A stretch of DNA of 64,000 nt from Porticoccaceae bacterium. Its GTDB lineage: Bacteria; Pseudomonadota; Gammaproteobacteria; Pseudomonadales; Porticoccaceae. The notes under the pieces were generated by a model. It was not told the origin of the DNA and made no database searches. It saw nothing but the letters and a program-made list of their open reading frames with translations. Below, one piece after another: positions 9,345 through 21,679 of this stretch; within the stretch, counting starts at the first letter, position 1; every line of letters starts with the position of its first letter. The position numbers and the translations under genes were made by a program. The stretch covers positions 186,001 to 250,000 of the forward strand of contig BPKH01000005.1 in assembly GCA_026005035.1 (NCBI GenBank), written 5' to 3'.

Positions 9345-11717
9345 ATGGACAAGGGCCTGCGCGGATTCCGCAGAAGAACGCCGCTCCTATTCCTGGCCGT
9401 CGCCCTGGGCGCGCCCGCGCTCGCCCAGACCGGCGAGGGTGCCACCGCCCTGGAGGAGATCGTGATCACCGCCCGGCGCCGCGAAGAGCGCCTGGCCGAC
9501 GTGCCCATCGCCGTGTCGGCCTTCACCGCCGAGGAGATTCTCCGCCGGGGTGTGCGCACCGACTCGGATCTGCAGTTCGTCGCCCCCGGCCTCACCATCC
9601 GCCAGACCCAGGGCAACAACTCCCTCACCTACTCCCTGCGCGGCCAGTCCGCCGACACCTTCTCCGGCTCTCCCTCGGCGGTGGTCACCTATCTCAACGA
9701 GGTGCCGCTGCCCATTCCCGGCGCCTCGAGCCTCTACGATCTGGAGTCGGTGCAGGTGCTCAAGGGCCCCCAGGGGACCCTGTTCGGGCGCAACGCCACC
9801 GGCGGGGCGGTGCTCTTCTACACCGCCAAGCCCACCCCCGAGCAGGAGGCGCGGCTGCGCGTGCGCGGCGGCAACCTCGACCTGCGGGAGGTGGAGGGGA
9901 TGGTCAACCTGCCCCTGGTGGAGGACGAGCTCCTGTTGCGGGCCGCCTTCGACAGCCTGCGCCGCGACGGCTACATCGACAACCTGCTCACCGGCCGCGA
10001 CCACGGCCGCATCGAGCGCGACTCGGCCCGCCTCTCCCTCACCTGGCGGCCGGCCGAGGGCGTGGAGAACACCGCGGTCTTTTCCTACAGCGAAAACCAC
10101 AGCATCAACACCGGCGCCTCCTACGTGTGGAGCGTCTACGCCCCCGGCGAGACCCACAACGGCTATGCCCTGAACGGCGCGGCCGGTTTCCTCTTCGGGC
10201 CCGGCCTCGACGTCTTCGGCCCCGGCCTGTGGGAGACGTATCTCGCCGCCCACCCGGAAGCCCATCCCGGCGGCTTGCTCGGCTATCTGGAGGAGCAGCG
10301 GCGGCTCGGTCCCTACAAGACCATGCATCCGGGGGACGCCCACCACGACGGCAAGGACTGGATCTTCACCAACACCACGAGCTGGGAGCTCGCCGCCGAT
10401 TTGCGCCTGAAGAACATCTTCGGCGCCTACCACTACGAGACCGATTCGGAACAGCCGGCCCTGGGCGCGCCCTTCGTGGTGTTCGTCACTCAGAACCTGG
10501 CCACCGGCCGCTCCGGCAACGAGACGGCCGAGGACTCCTACTCCAACGAGCTGCAACTCCTCGGCAGCGCCGCGGGGGGGCGGCTCGAGTACATCCTGGG
10601 GCTGTTCCTGCAACACCAGAAGACCGAAACCCTCTGGCCCCAGACCTACTTCAAGCTGGACCCCATCCCCGGCTTCACCGTCTACGCCACCAACCACTTC
10701 GGCATCACCACCGACAGCGCCGCCCTCTACGGCCAGGGGACCCTGCACCTCACCGAGCGGTTCGGGCTCACCGCGGGGCTGCGCTACACCCGCGAGCACG
10801 TCCAGATCGAGCAGCTCAAGCAGGCCGACTACCTCGGCGTGCCGGGTTGGGAGCGCAAGCAGGACGAGGTCTTCCGCGACCCCTCCTGGGAGGTGGGCCT
10901 CGAGTGGCAGGCGGGCGACGCGCTGCTTGCCTATCTCAAGACCCGCGGCAGCTTCCGCTCCGGCGGCTTCAACGGCTCGGCGCCCCCCTTCGACGCCGAC
11001 GCCACCCGCGGCGGCAACAAGTTCGACCCCGAGCGGGTGCGCGACCTGGAGGCGGGCTTCAAGTACGAGGGGGAGCTGGCGGGTCGCCCCTTGAGGGCCA
11101 GCGTGGCCGCCTACCGGCAGTGGGTGGAGGACGTGCAGCGGATCGAGTTCCCCGATCCGGCCCCCTATCCCAACGGCATCGACCCCCAGTCGATCGCCGT
11201 CACCGCCAACATCCCCGAGATGGAGGTGGACGGTGTGGAGTTGGAAGTGGCGGTGCGCGCCAGCGAGCGCCTGTCGCTGGGTTTCGCCGGGGCCTGGACC
11301 GACGCCCGCTTCACCGACGGCGAGACGGAGCTCTTTGGTGTGCAGTACCGCTACGGACCGGTGGCCAACACGCCCGAAAAGAGCTGGGTGGTCTGGGCCG
11401 ATTTGCGCCTGCCCGTGGCGGACCCCGGCGAGCTGATCCTGCACGCCGAATACTACGGCCAGGACAGCTTCTACTTCTCCAACACCGCCGACTCCATCGC
11501 CCCGCGCACCGAGCTGCCCTCCTATGAGCTCCTCAACGCGCGCCTGGACTGGCAGCGCATCTCGGGCAGCGGGCTATCGCTTGCGCTGTTCGGCAAAAAC
11601 CTCCTCGACGAAGAGCACTTCGTCGGGGGCATGCCCCTGGGCGCCTCCTTGGGGCACAATGCCGCGGCGGTGGGCGAGCCGCGCACCTGGGGGGTCGAGC
11701 TCACTTGGGAATGGTGA
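9345..11717 (+). CDS. TonB-dependent outer-membrane receptor
   Basis: A 790-residue protein that starts after GGGGAGG. The signal peptide is RRRTPLLFLAVALGAPALA, probably cleaved after ALA at residue 26. A TonB-box-like stretch LEEIVITARRREE is followed by the plug domain (SVQVLKGPQGTLFGRNATGG near 130-155) and a long beta-barrel ending in an aromatic residue (TWEW). The family is the one common in sphingomonads and marine Gammaproteobacteria, where members import oligosaccharides, terpenoids, steroids or siderophores. Its place inside a degradation cluster points to uptake of the growth substrate and not iron, but this is inference. Confidence 0.93.
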   Translation: MDKGLRGFRRRTPLLFLAVALGAPALAQTGEGATALEEIVITARRREERLADVPIAVSAFTAEEILRRGVRTDSDLQFVAPGLTIRQTQGNNSLTYSLRGQSADTFSGSPSAVVTYLNEVPLPIPGASSLYDLESVQVLKGPQGTLFGRNATGGAVLFYTAKPTPEQEARLRVRGGNLDLREVEGMVNLPLVEDELLLRAAFDSLRRDGYIDNLLTGRDHGRIERDSARLSLTWRPAEGVENTAVFSYSENHSINTGASYVWSVYAPGETHNGYALNGAAGFLFGPGLDVFGPGLWETYLAAHPEAHPGGLLGYLEEQRRLGPYKTMHPGDAHHDGKDWIFTNTTSWELAADLRLKNIFGAYHYETDSEQPALGAPFVVFVTQNLATGRSGNETAEDSYSNELQLLGSAAGGRLEYILGLFLQHQKTETLWPQTYFKLDPIPGFTVYATNHFGITTDSAALYGQGTLHLTERFGLTAGLRYTREHVQIEQLKQADYLGVPGWERKQDEVFRDPSWEVGLEWQAGDALLAYLKTRGSFRSGGFNGSAPPFDADATRGGNKFDPERVRDLEAGFKYEGELAGRPLRASVAAYRQWVEDVQRIEFPDPAPYPNGIDPQSIAVTANIPEMEVDGVELEVAVRASERLSLGFAGAWTDARFTDGETELFGVQYRYGPVANTPEKSWVVWADLRLPVADPGELILHAEYYGQDSFYFSNTADSIAPRTELPSYELLNARLDWQRISGSGLSLALFGKNLLDEEHFVGGMPLGASLGHNAAAVGEPRTWGVELTWEW

Positions 11718-11728
11718 GGGAGGCGAAG

Positions 11729-13423
11729 ATGAGCGCGGGGGCGAGCTTCGACGTGGTGGTGGTGGGCTCCGGCGCCGCCGGCGCCACCGCCGCCCTGCGG
11801 GCGGCCGAGCGGGGCCTGTCCGTAGTGATTCTGGAAAAGAGCCACAAGTTCGGCGGCACCTCGGCCACCTCCGGGGGCGTGATCTGGGTGCCCAACCATC
11901 AGCTCTCGGCCAACGACGACAGCCGCGAACAGGCCGAGGCCTATCTGGGGGCCCTCATCCGCCGCCCGGTGCGGCGGGAGCGCCTGGCGGCCTATCTGGA
12001 CGCCGCCCCCCGGCTCGCCCACTGGCTCAAAAGCCTCGGGGTGCCCCTCCAGGTGGCCACCTGGCCCGACTACTACCCCGACCTGCCCGGCGCCCGCGCC
12101 GACCGCTCCCTGGTGTGCGAGACCTTTGACGGCCGCCTGCTGGGGGACCATTTTCTCCTGATGCGCGAGCAGTACTCGCGCTTCAAGGTGATGAACCGCT
12201 ACGCCATCGACCTCGCGGAATTCTTCGCCCTCTCCACCCAGGCACCGGGCTGGCAGTGGGTGTTTCTCAAGATGGCCGCGCGCTATTGGGCGGATCTGGG
12301 CACCCGCCGCCTCGGCCGCCGCGACCGCCGCTTCACCCAGGGGGCCGCCCTCATGGGCCACCTCTATTGGCGGATCTTTGCCCGCGGCGTGCCCCTGTGG
12401 CTCGAGTGCGCCCTCGAGGAGCTGGTGGTGCGGGAAGGCCGGGTGGCGGGCGTGGTGGCGAGCCGCTTCGGCCGCCGCTTCGAGGTGGAGGCGCGCCGAG
12501 GAGTGGTGCTCGCCGCCGGCGGCTTCGAGTGGAACCAGGCGCTGCGCGAGCGCTTCCTGCCGCTGCCCGGGCGGATCTACCACTCGAGCACACCCCCCCA
12601 CCAGAACCGCGGCGAAGCCCTGCTCGCCGCCGAGGCGTTGGGGGCGGCCACCGAGCACACCGACAGCCTGTGGTGGATGCCCACCATGGACCTGCCCATC
12701 ACCGCGGCGAGCAATTTCGAGGAGATCCACCAGGCGGCCTTCGACGTCGGCCGGCCGGGCAGCGTCTGCGTCAACCGCAACGGCGTGCGCTTCGCCAACG
12801 AGGCGGCGAGCTACGACGAGTTCGGCGCCGCCATGGTCGCCGATCAACTGGCGAACGGCGCCAACGCCCCCTGCTGGCTGGTGTTCGACAGCCGCTTCCG
12901 CCGCAGGTGGACGGCGGGCGGCCTCTTGCCCTCGATCCTGATGCCCGACTGGAAAGTGCCCCGGGACTGGTGGGACCACTACCTGTTCCGCGCCCCCACC
13001 CTGGCCGAACTGGCTGCCAAGATCGGCGTGCCCGGCGAGGCCCTGGAGCGCACCGTGGCCAACATGAACGAATACGCCCGCACCGGGGTCGATCCGGAAT
13101 TCGGCCGCGGCGGCAACGCCTACGACCGGATGTTCGGCGATCCCGCGCAACAGCCCAATCCCTGCCTCGGCCCCATCGATCGCCCGCCGTTTTACGCCGT
13201 GCCCATCCAGGTGGGGGATCTGGGCACCAAGGGGGGGCTCGCCGTGGACGCCGCCGCCCGGGTGCTGGACGGCGAGGGCCGGCCGATCTCCGGGCTCTAC
13301 GCCGCCGGCAACTGCGCCGCTTCCCCCTTCGGCGACCGCTATCCCGGTGCTGGTGGTACAATCGGCCCGGCCATGACCTTCGCCTATCTCGCCGTCGACG
13401 ACCTGGCCGCCCTCGCGCGCTGA
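11729..13423 (+). CDS. FAD-binding dehydrogenase, 3-ketosteroid delta1-dehydrogenase-like
   Basis: A 564-residue flavoprotein. It has an N-terminal Rossmann FAD motif (VVVVGSGAAGATAALRAAE) and a C-terminal FAD segment (GLYAAGNCAASPFG). YPGAGGTIGPAMTF at 538-551 matches the KstD active site, where the Tyr and the third glycine correspond to Tyr487 and Gly491 of the Rhodococcus enzyme (here Tyr538 and Gly542). PDYYPDLPGARA resembles the KstD loop carrying Tyr119. KstD enzymes desaturate the ring next to a 3-keto group. The ATG at 11729 has a GGGAGG site and lies 11 bases after the receptor stop. The exact substrate may be a steroid, triterpenoid or other cyclic ketone. Confidence 0.85.
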   Translation: MSAGASFDVVVVGSGAAGATAALRAAERGLSVVILEKSHKFGGTSATSGGVIWVPNHQLSANDDSREQAEAYLGALIRRPVRRERLAAYLDAAPRLAHWLKSLGVPLQVATWPDYYPDLPGARADRSLVCETFDGRLLGDHFLLMREQYSRFKVMNRYAIDLAEFFALSTQAPGWQWVFLKMAARYWADLGTRRLGRRDRRFTQGAALMGHLYWRIFARGVPLWLECALEELVVREGRVAGVVASRFGRRFEVEARRGVVLAAGGFEWNQALRERFLPLPGRIYHSSTPPHQNRGEALLAAEALGAATEHTDSLWWMPTMDLPITAASNFEEIHQAAFDVGRPGSVCVNRNGVRFANEAASYDEFGAAMVADQLANGANAPCWLVFDSRFRRRWTAGGLLPSILMPDWKVPRDWWDHYLFRAPTLAELAAKIGVPGEALERTVANMNEYARTGVDPEFGRGGNAYDRMFGDPAQQPNPCLGPIDRPPFYAVPIQVGDLGTKGGLAVDAAARVLDGEGRPISGLYAAGNCAASPFGDRYPGAGGTIGPAMTFAYLAVDDLAALAR

Positions 13424-13459
13424 GTCGGCGGCCCCAAACCCCTCGCCGCGGGAGGCGCC

Positions 13460-14257
13460 ATGACCGACCTGCCCCAGTTCGGCTCCCTGCTGCTCGCCCG
13501 GCGCGGGCGGCGCCTCGACATCGTCTTGAACCGCCCCGAGACGCTCAACGCCTGCAATCTGGAGATGCACGACGAGCTGCCGCGGGCCTTCGAGTTCGCC
13601 GCCCTCGACCCCGGCTCCGACCTGGTGGTGCTCACCGGCGCCGGGCGCGCCTTCTCGGCCGGAGGCGACCTCGACCACCTCGCCCGCAACGCCGCCGAGC
13701 CGGATCGCTTCGACCACGAGGTGCGCATGGCCAAGCGGATCGTCTTCGCCATGCTCGACCTGGACAAGCCCCTCGTCTGCCGGCTCAACGGCCACGCCGT
13801 CGGCCTCGGCGCCACCCTGGCGCTCTTTTGCGACGTGATCTTCGCCGCCGAGCACGCCAAGATCGGCGACCCCCACGTGCAGTTGGGGCTGGTGGCCGGC
13901 GACGGCGGGGCAGTGATCTGGGCGGCCCGCATCGGCCTCGCCCGGGCCAAGGAGTACCTGTTCACGGGCGAACTCCTCAGCGCGCGGCGGGCGGCCGAGA
14001 TCGGCCTCGTCAACCACTGTTTGCCCGCCGAAGAGCTGGACGAGGCGGTGGACGCCTTCTGCGAGCGGCTGCTGGCGCTTCCCGCCCGCGCCCTGCGCTG
14101 GACCAAGATCCTCACCAACCTGGAGCTCAAACGCGTGGCCACCGCGGTGCTCGAGGCGGGGATCGCCTACGAGGCGGTCTCGGTGCGCACCGCCGAGCAC
14201 CGGGAGGGGGTGGCGGCGTTGCGGGAAAAGCGCAAGCCCGACTTCTCCCGTCGCTGA
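13460..14257 (+). CDS. Crotonase-fold protein lacking both hydratase glutamates
   Basis: A 265-residue enoyl-CoA hydratase/isomerase superfamily protein with the oxyanion-hole segments AFSAGGDL (64-71) and NGHAVGLGATLALFCD. Positions matching the two catalytic glutamates of rat hydratase (Glu144, Glu164) are Thr119 and His139 (in GDPHV), while AGDGG supplies Asp148. It is therefore unlikely to be a standard hydratase. Isomerase, hydrolase or ring-cleaving chemistry on a CoA ester is more plausible. It starts 36 bases after the flavoprotein and is the last gene of the first + strand run. Confidence 0.85.
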   Translation: MTDLPQFGSLLLARRGRRLDIVLNRPETLNACNLEMHDELPRAFEFAALDPGSDLVVLTGAGRAFSAGGDLDHLARNAAEPDRFDHEVRMAKRIVFAMLDLDKPLVCRLNGHAVGLGATLALFCDVIFAAEHAKIGDPHVQLGLVAGDGGAVIWAARIGLARAKEYLFTGELLSARRAAEIGLVNHCLPAEELDEAVDAFCERLLALPARALRWTKILTNLELKRVATAVLEAGIAYEAVSVRTAEHREGVAALREKRKPDFSRR

Positions 14258-14357
14258 GGGGAGTGCTGCTTCCGCCTCGCGGACCAATTCCGCCTGGAGC
14301 GCGTTTTGGGGCCAAAAGGCGCAGGCCCGCGCGACACAGGCGACGGCGGCAGGGAGA

Positions 14358-14400
14358 AGCCCCGCTTGCTGATCGGTGGCGGTCCCGCCGGGACGGGGCT
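14358..14400. terminator. Possible bidirectional hairpin between convergent genes
   Basis: AGCCCCG (14358-14364) pairs with CGGGGCT (14394-14400), enclosing an inner hairpin GGCGG-TC-CCGCC (14378-14389). It sits in the 149-bp gap between the convergent crotonase and nitronate-monooxygenase genes. There is no T-run, so its terminator activity is uncertain. Confidence 0.3.
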
Positions 14401-14406
14401 GGTCGC

Positions 14407-17396
<2,990 letters not shown>

Positions 17397-17505
17397 GGTC
17401 AGCTCCTTCCGCGATTCGGTGGGGAACGCTCGCGGCTGCGCGACGCCACGCCCCGCGACGAAGCAAGCGAGGATACCCGAGGCGGGGGGCGAAGGAAAGG
17501 CCGCA

Positions 17506-20500
17506 TCATCCCGCCGCCCGCAGGGGTTCGGTTCCGTCGGGGGAGGCGAGGCGGGCGCGCAACTTGGAGACCTCCGCGCGCCAGGCGGCGATGGCTGCCT
17601 CCTTCACCGGACCGAAGCCGGCGATCCGCTGGGCCGACGCGGCCAGGGCGCAGGCGGCGTCCAGATTGTCGGCGGTGAGCCGCGGCAGGATCTCCTCCAC
17701 CAGAGCCTGGTATTCCTCGATGAGGCGCCGCTCGGTGCGCCGCTCGCGGCTCCAGCCGAAGGGGTCGAAGGGGGTGCCGCGCAAAAAGCGCAGGCGGGCG
17801 AGCAGGCGAAAGAGGGGGAACACCCAGGGCCCGAAGGCGCGCTTGCGCGGCCGGCCGGAGGGGTCGTGGCCAGGGAGAAAGGGTGGGGCGAGGTGGACGC
17901 GCAGCCTGCGCCCGCCGGGCAGCTCGCGCACCAGGGCGGTGTGGAAGCCGGGATCGGCGTAGAGCCGCGCCACTTCGTACTCGTCCTTGTAGGACATGAG
18001 CCGGCCCATGGCCAGCGCCACCTCTTTGGCGAAGGCGTCGCCCGCCTCGCCCACCCGCTCCCGCGCGGCCCGGCGCACCTCGTCGACCCAGCTTCGATAG
18101 CGCTCCGCCCAGGCCCGGTCCTGCCAGGCTGTGAGGCGGCGGACGCGACTTGCCACCACCTGCTCGAAGGTGTCGAGGGGGGGTGGGGATCCCGCCTCGT
18201 CCAGCAGCTCGGCGATCGCCTCCGGTGCGGCCGCCGCCAGGCGGCCCGCCGCCAGCAACCGGAGGTTGGCCTCCACGGCCACTCCGTTGAGGCGGATGGC
18301 CTCTTCCAGGGCGGCGCGGGAGACCGGCAGCAGCCCGCACTGCAGGGCGTAGCCGAGCACCACCAGGTTGGTGCCGATGGCGTCGCCGCAGACCGCCTCG
18401 GCGATCCGGGTGGCGTTGAGGGGATGGCTCGGGCCGCCGGCCAGCGCCTCTTCCACCGCGCGGCGCAGGGCGGCGCCGTCGGGGATGCCGCCGCCCTGCT
18501 GGAAATCCCCCGTGGCCGCCACGTCCAGGTTGACCACCGCGGCGGTGCGGCCCGGCGCCACCGTGGAGAGCACTGGGCGGCCGGCGGCCACCACCAAATC
18601 GCAGGCCAAGAGTAAGTCGCACTGGCCGAGCCCGATCCGCGGGGCGTGGAGGGCTGCGGGGTCGGCGGCGATGCGCAGGTGGCTGGTGACCGCGCCGCCC
18701 TTTTGCGCCATGCCGGTGTGGTCGAGGACGGTGGCCGCGTGCCCCTCGAGATGGCTGGCCATGGCGATGACAGCCGCGGCGGTGAGCACGCCGGTGCCGC
18801 CGATCCCAGCGATGAGCAGGCTCTTGCCCGCCTCGCCGAGGGGGGGCGGCACAGGTTCGGACAGCCGGGCGGCGCGCGCGGCGAGGTCTGCGGCGCCGGC
18901 GCTGCGGCGGTCCTGGGGGCGCGCCCCCTCGACGGTGACGAAGGAGGGGCAGAAGCCCTTCAGGCAGCTCAGGTCCTGGTTGCAGCCGGACTGGTCGATG
19001 CGCCGCTTGAGCCCGAACTCGGTGGGCAGCGGCTGGATGCTCACGCAGTTGGACTGGGCCGAGCAGTCGCCGCACCCCTCGCACACCTCCGGATGGATGT
19101 AGGGACGGCGCGGCGCCTCGGGGGCGAGCCCGCGCTTGCGCCGGCGGCGCAGTTCGGTGGCGCACACCTGTTCGTAGACGATGGCGGTGACCCCGGGGAG
19201 GGCGCGCAGCCTGCGCTGGACGGCGTCCAGTTCGTCCCGGTGGTGGAGGCTCGCGCCCCGCGGCAACCGCACCCCCCGATGGCGGCGCGGGTCGTCGGAG
19301 ACGAGGCAGACCCGGCGCACCCCCTCGGCGAGGAGCTGGCGTACCACCCCCAGGGGGCCGGTGGCCTGCTCCACGGGCTGGCCGCCGGTCATGGCCACGG
19401 CGTCGTTCCAGAGGATCTTGTAGGTGAGGTTGACGCCGGCGGCCACGGCGGCGCGGATGGCCAGGATGCCGGAGTGGGAGTAGGTGCCGTCCCCCAGGTT
19501 TTGAAAGAAGTGGGGGGTGTCCACGAAGCGGCTCGCCCCGATCCAGGCCGTCCCCTCGTGGCCCATGGGCAGAAACTGCATGGTGTCGCGGTCCATCACC
19601 ACCGCGGCGAGGCCGTGGCAGCCGATGCCGCCCATGGCGCGGGAGCCCTCCGGCAGGCGGGTGCTGGTATTGTGGGGGCAGCCGGCGCAGAACCAGGCGG
19701 GGCGGACCGCGCCCGATCCCACCCGCGCGGCGCGCTCGGCCCGCGCCTCCAGCTCCGCGGCGCGGCGGGCGAGGGCCTCGTCGCGCACACCCAACTGTTC
19801 GAGGAGCCGCAGCAGGGCGCGGGCCACCGCCAGGGGGTCCAATTCGCCGCTCGCCGGCAGCAGGGGGCGGCCGGCCAGGTCGGCCTTGCCGGCCAGGGCC
19901 GGCCGCCGATCCGCGGGCAGTCCGTAGAGGGCGCGGGCGATCTGCTCTTCCAGGAAGGGGCGCTTTTCCTCCACCACCAGGAGGGCCCGGCTGCCGGCGG
20001 CGAAGCGAGCCAGGGAGTCGCCGTCCAGGGGCCAGATGAGCGCCGGCTTGTAGAGGCGGATGCCGAGGCGGCGCAGGTCGGCCTCGGCCAGCCCCAGATC
20101 GGCCAGCGCCTGGCGCAGGTCGCGGTAGGCCTTGCCGGCGGCGACCACGGCGAGCTCCCGGAGGGGACCGTCCACCACCACCCGGTCCAGGCCGTTGGCC
20201 CGGGCGAAGGCGGTGGCCGCGGGCAGCCGGTACTCGACGAGCAGGCGCTCCTCCTCCAAGGGCGGACGGTTTTCCCGCAGATGGAGCCCGCCTGGGGGCA
20301 CGGCGATCTCCGGGGGCGTCACGAAGGGGCGGGTGAGGTCGGGCAGGTCCACCGTGGCCGACAGGTCGAGGGTGTCGGTCACCGTCTTGAGGGCCACGTA
20401 GCAGCCGCTGGTCCGCGAGAGGGCGAAGCCAGCGAGCCCCAACTCGAGGATCTCGGCCACGTCGCTGGGGTAGAGGATGGGCAGCATGGCCGCCGCCAGG

Positions 20501-20994
20501 GTCTGCTCCGACTGGTGGGCGCTGTCGGAGGATTTGCCGCCGTGGTCGTCGCCCGCCACGGCGAGCACGCCCCCATGGGCCGAGGTGCCCTCCAGGTTGG
20601 CCAGTTTGAGGGCCTCGCAGGCGCGATCCACGCCGACCCCTTTGCCGTACCAGAGGCCGAAGACGCCCTGATAGGGAGAGCGCCCGAACCAGGCGATCTG
20701 CTGGGTGCCGCGGATGGCGCTCACCGCCAGCTCTTCGTTGAGCCCCGGCTGGAAGAAGACCTGGTGGGCCTCCAGGTGATTCCGCGCCGTCCACAGGGCG
20801 GCGTCGAACACGCCCAGGGGGGATCCCCGGTAGCCCGAGACGTAGCCGGCGGTGGCCAGCCCCGCCGCCCGGTCCCGCCGCGCCTGGTCGAGGAGGAGGC
20901 GCACCAGCGCCTGGTTGGCGGTGAGGAACACCCGCCCGGTGGTGCGCGCGTACTTGTCCTCCAGGGTGACGTCGGGGCGCAGCCGCGCGGTCAT
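17506..20994 (-). CDS. Indolepyruvate:ferredoxin oxidoreductase family, fused alpha-gamma form
   Basis: A 1162-residue protein, the usual length of the single-chain proteobacterial form. It has an N-terminal pyrimidine domain (SGYRGSPLGVFD), the thiamine-diphosphate motif GDGTYSHSG...NLTYKILWND, a cysteine-rich insert (CEGCGDCSAQSNC and CNQDLSCLKGFC) for an iron-sulphur cluster, and a C-terminal gamma domain (GIGGTGVLTAAAV). It oxidatively decarboxylates an aryl- or branched 2-oxoacid to the acyl-CoA. The ATG overlaps the VOC stop. In this operon it may handle a 2-oxoacid arising in the pathway, or amino-acid breakdown. Confidence 0.92.
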   Translation of the reverse strand: MTARLRPDVTLEDKYARTTGRVFLTANQALVRLLLDQARRDRAAGLATAGYVSGYRGSPLGVFDAALWTARNHLEAHQVFFQPGLNEELAVSAIRGTQQIAWFGRSPYQGVFGLWYGKGVGVDRACEALKLANLEGTSAHGGVLAVAGDDHGGKSSDSAHQSEQTLAAAMLPILYPSDVAEILELGLAGFALSRTSGCYVALKTVTDTLDLSATVDLPDLTRPFVTPPEIAVPPGGLHLRENRPPLEEERLLVEYRLPAATAFARANGLDRVVVDGPLRELAVVAAGKAYRDLRQALADLGLAEADLRRLGIRLYKPALIWPLDGDSLARFAAGSRALLVVEEKRPFLEEQIARALYGLPADRRPALAGKADLAGRPLLPASGELDPLAVARALLRLLEQLGVRDEALARRAAELEARAERAARVGSGAVRPAWFCAGCPHNTSTRLPEGSRAMGGIGCHGLAAVVMDRDTMQFLPMGHEGTAWIGASRFVDTPHFFQNLGDGTYSHSGILAIRAAVAAGVNLTYKILWNDAVAMTGGQPVEQATGPLGVVRQLLAEGVRRVCLVSDDPRRHRGVRLPRGASLHHRDELDAVQRRLRALPGVTAIVYEQVCATELRRRRKRGLAPEAPRRPYIHPEVCEGCGDCSAQSNCVSIQPLPTEFGLKRRIDQSGCNQDLSCLKGFCPSFVTVEGARPQDRRSAGAADLAARAARLSEPVPPPLGEAGKSLLIAGIGGTGVLTAAAVIAMASHLEGHAATVLDHTGMAQKGGAVTSHLRIAADPAALHAPRIGLGQCDLLLACDLVVAAGRPVLSTVAPGRTAAVVNLDVAATGDFQQGGGIPDGAALRRAVEEALAGGPSHPLNATRIAEAVCGDAIGTNLVVLGYALQCGLLPVSRAALEEAIRLNGVAVEANLRLLAAGRLAAAAPEAIAELLDEAGSPPPLDTFEQVVASRVRRLTAWQDRAWAERYRSWVDEVRRAARERVGEAGDAFAKEVALAMGRLMSYKDEYEVARLYADPGFHTALVRELPGGRRLRVHLAPPFLPGHDPSGRPRKRAFGPWVFPLFRLLARLRFLRGTPFDPFGWSRERRTERRLIEEYQALVEEILPRLTADNLDAACALAASAQRIAGFGPVKEAAIAAWRAEVSKLRARLASPDGTEPLRAAG

Positions 20995-21479
20995 CGGGTG
21001 GGCTCGGCGCGGGGCAGGGGTGGCAGGGCCTCCAGGGGGAAATCCGCCTGCACCGTCTCCTGGAGCTCGATGACGTTGCCCTCGGGGTCGCGCCCGTAGA
21101 TGGACTTGACGTGGCCGACGTCGATGGGCGCCTCTTGGCTGAAGGTCATGCCGAGCCCCTTGAGGCGCTCGAACTCTCGCTCGATGCCCACCACGTCGAC
21201 GCAGAAGTGGGTATAGCCCTTGTCGTGGGGGCGCTTGGGGTGGGGCGAATCGGGGGCGGGCTTTTCGTATTCGAACAGTTCCAGGTAGCAGTTGCCGGCG
21301 CGCAGCATGCAGCCGCGGGCGGCGGAGTGGGGCACGTCCACGATCCGGTCGATGAGCGGGTCGTCGCGCCAAGAGAAGGGCTCGCCCACCAGTTCGAAAC
21401 CGAAGGCTTCCCGGTAGAAGCGGATCATCCGCTCGAGGTCGTGGACGTGCACCCCCACGTGGTGGATTCCGCGGATCAT
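20991..21479 (-). CDS. VOC (glyoxalase/epimerase) superfamily protein
   Basis: A 162-residue protein with two beta-alpha-beta-beta-beta modules. The first metal His is in GIHHVGVHV, a second is in GYTHFCVDV, and the last Glu is in NVIELQE, as in methylmalonyl-CoA epimerases and extradiol-like enzymes. The start MIRGIHH at 21479 is chosen because the upstream extension lacks family similarity and follows AGGTGCCAGGTC. It is the first gene of the minus operon, with a 4-base overlap into the oxidoreductase. Confidence 0.85.
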   Translation of the reverse strand: MIRGIHHVGVHVHDLERMIRFYREAFGFELVGEPFSWRDDPLIDRIVDVPHSAARGCMLRAGNCYLELFEYEKPAPDSPHPKRPHDKGYTHFCVDVVGIEREFERLKGLGMTFSQEAPIDVGHVKSIYGRDPEGNVIELQETVQADFPLEALPPLPRAEPTR

Positions 21480-21543
21480 GACCTGGCACCTCGCGTCGCA
21501 TTTCTTCGGGGGAGGGTCTAGTCTTTGGCAGCGGTAGAGGGCT

Positions 21544-21619
21544 GTCAAAGGCCCCCGCACAGGGGGGCAAGTCGCGCTGCCTCGTCGGTCATCTGGAGCG
21601 GAGGGGCCTTTGGCATAAT
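21544..21619. promoter_or_regulatory. Divergent promoter region between VOC and Rieske operons
   Basis: In the 200-bp divergent gap the + strand has TGGCATAAT, an extended -10 (CATAAT at 21614-21619), about 60 bases before the Rieske ATG. The minus strand has TTGACA (21549-21544) as a -35 facing the VOC gene, but its -10 is poor. Both assignments come from consensus matching only. Confidence 0.4.
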
Positions 21620-21679
21620 CCAATCCGACAGGGTAGAGGCGCCACGTCGGCCATCCAGCCACGCACAGGAGGCGACCCC

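Noticed and set aside
9387-11444. Long minus-strand open frame opposite the TonB receptor
   Set aside because: Shadow frame; no domain pattern, while the + strand has signal peptide, plug and barrel.
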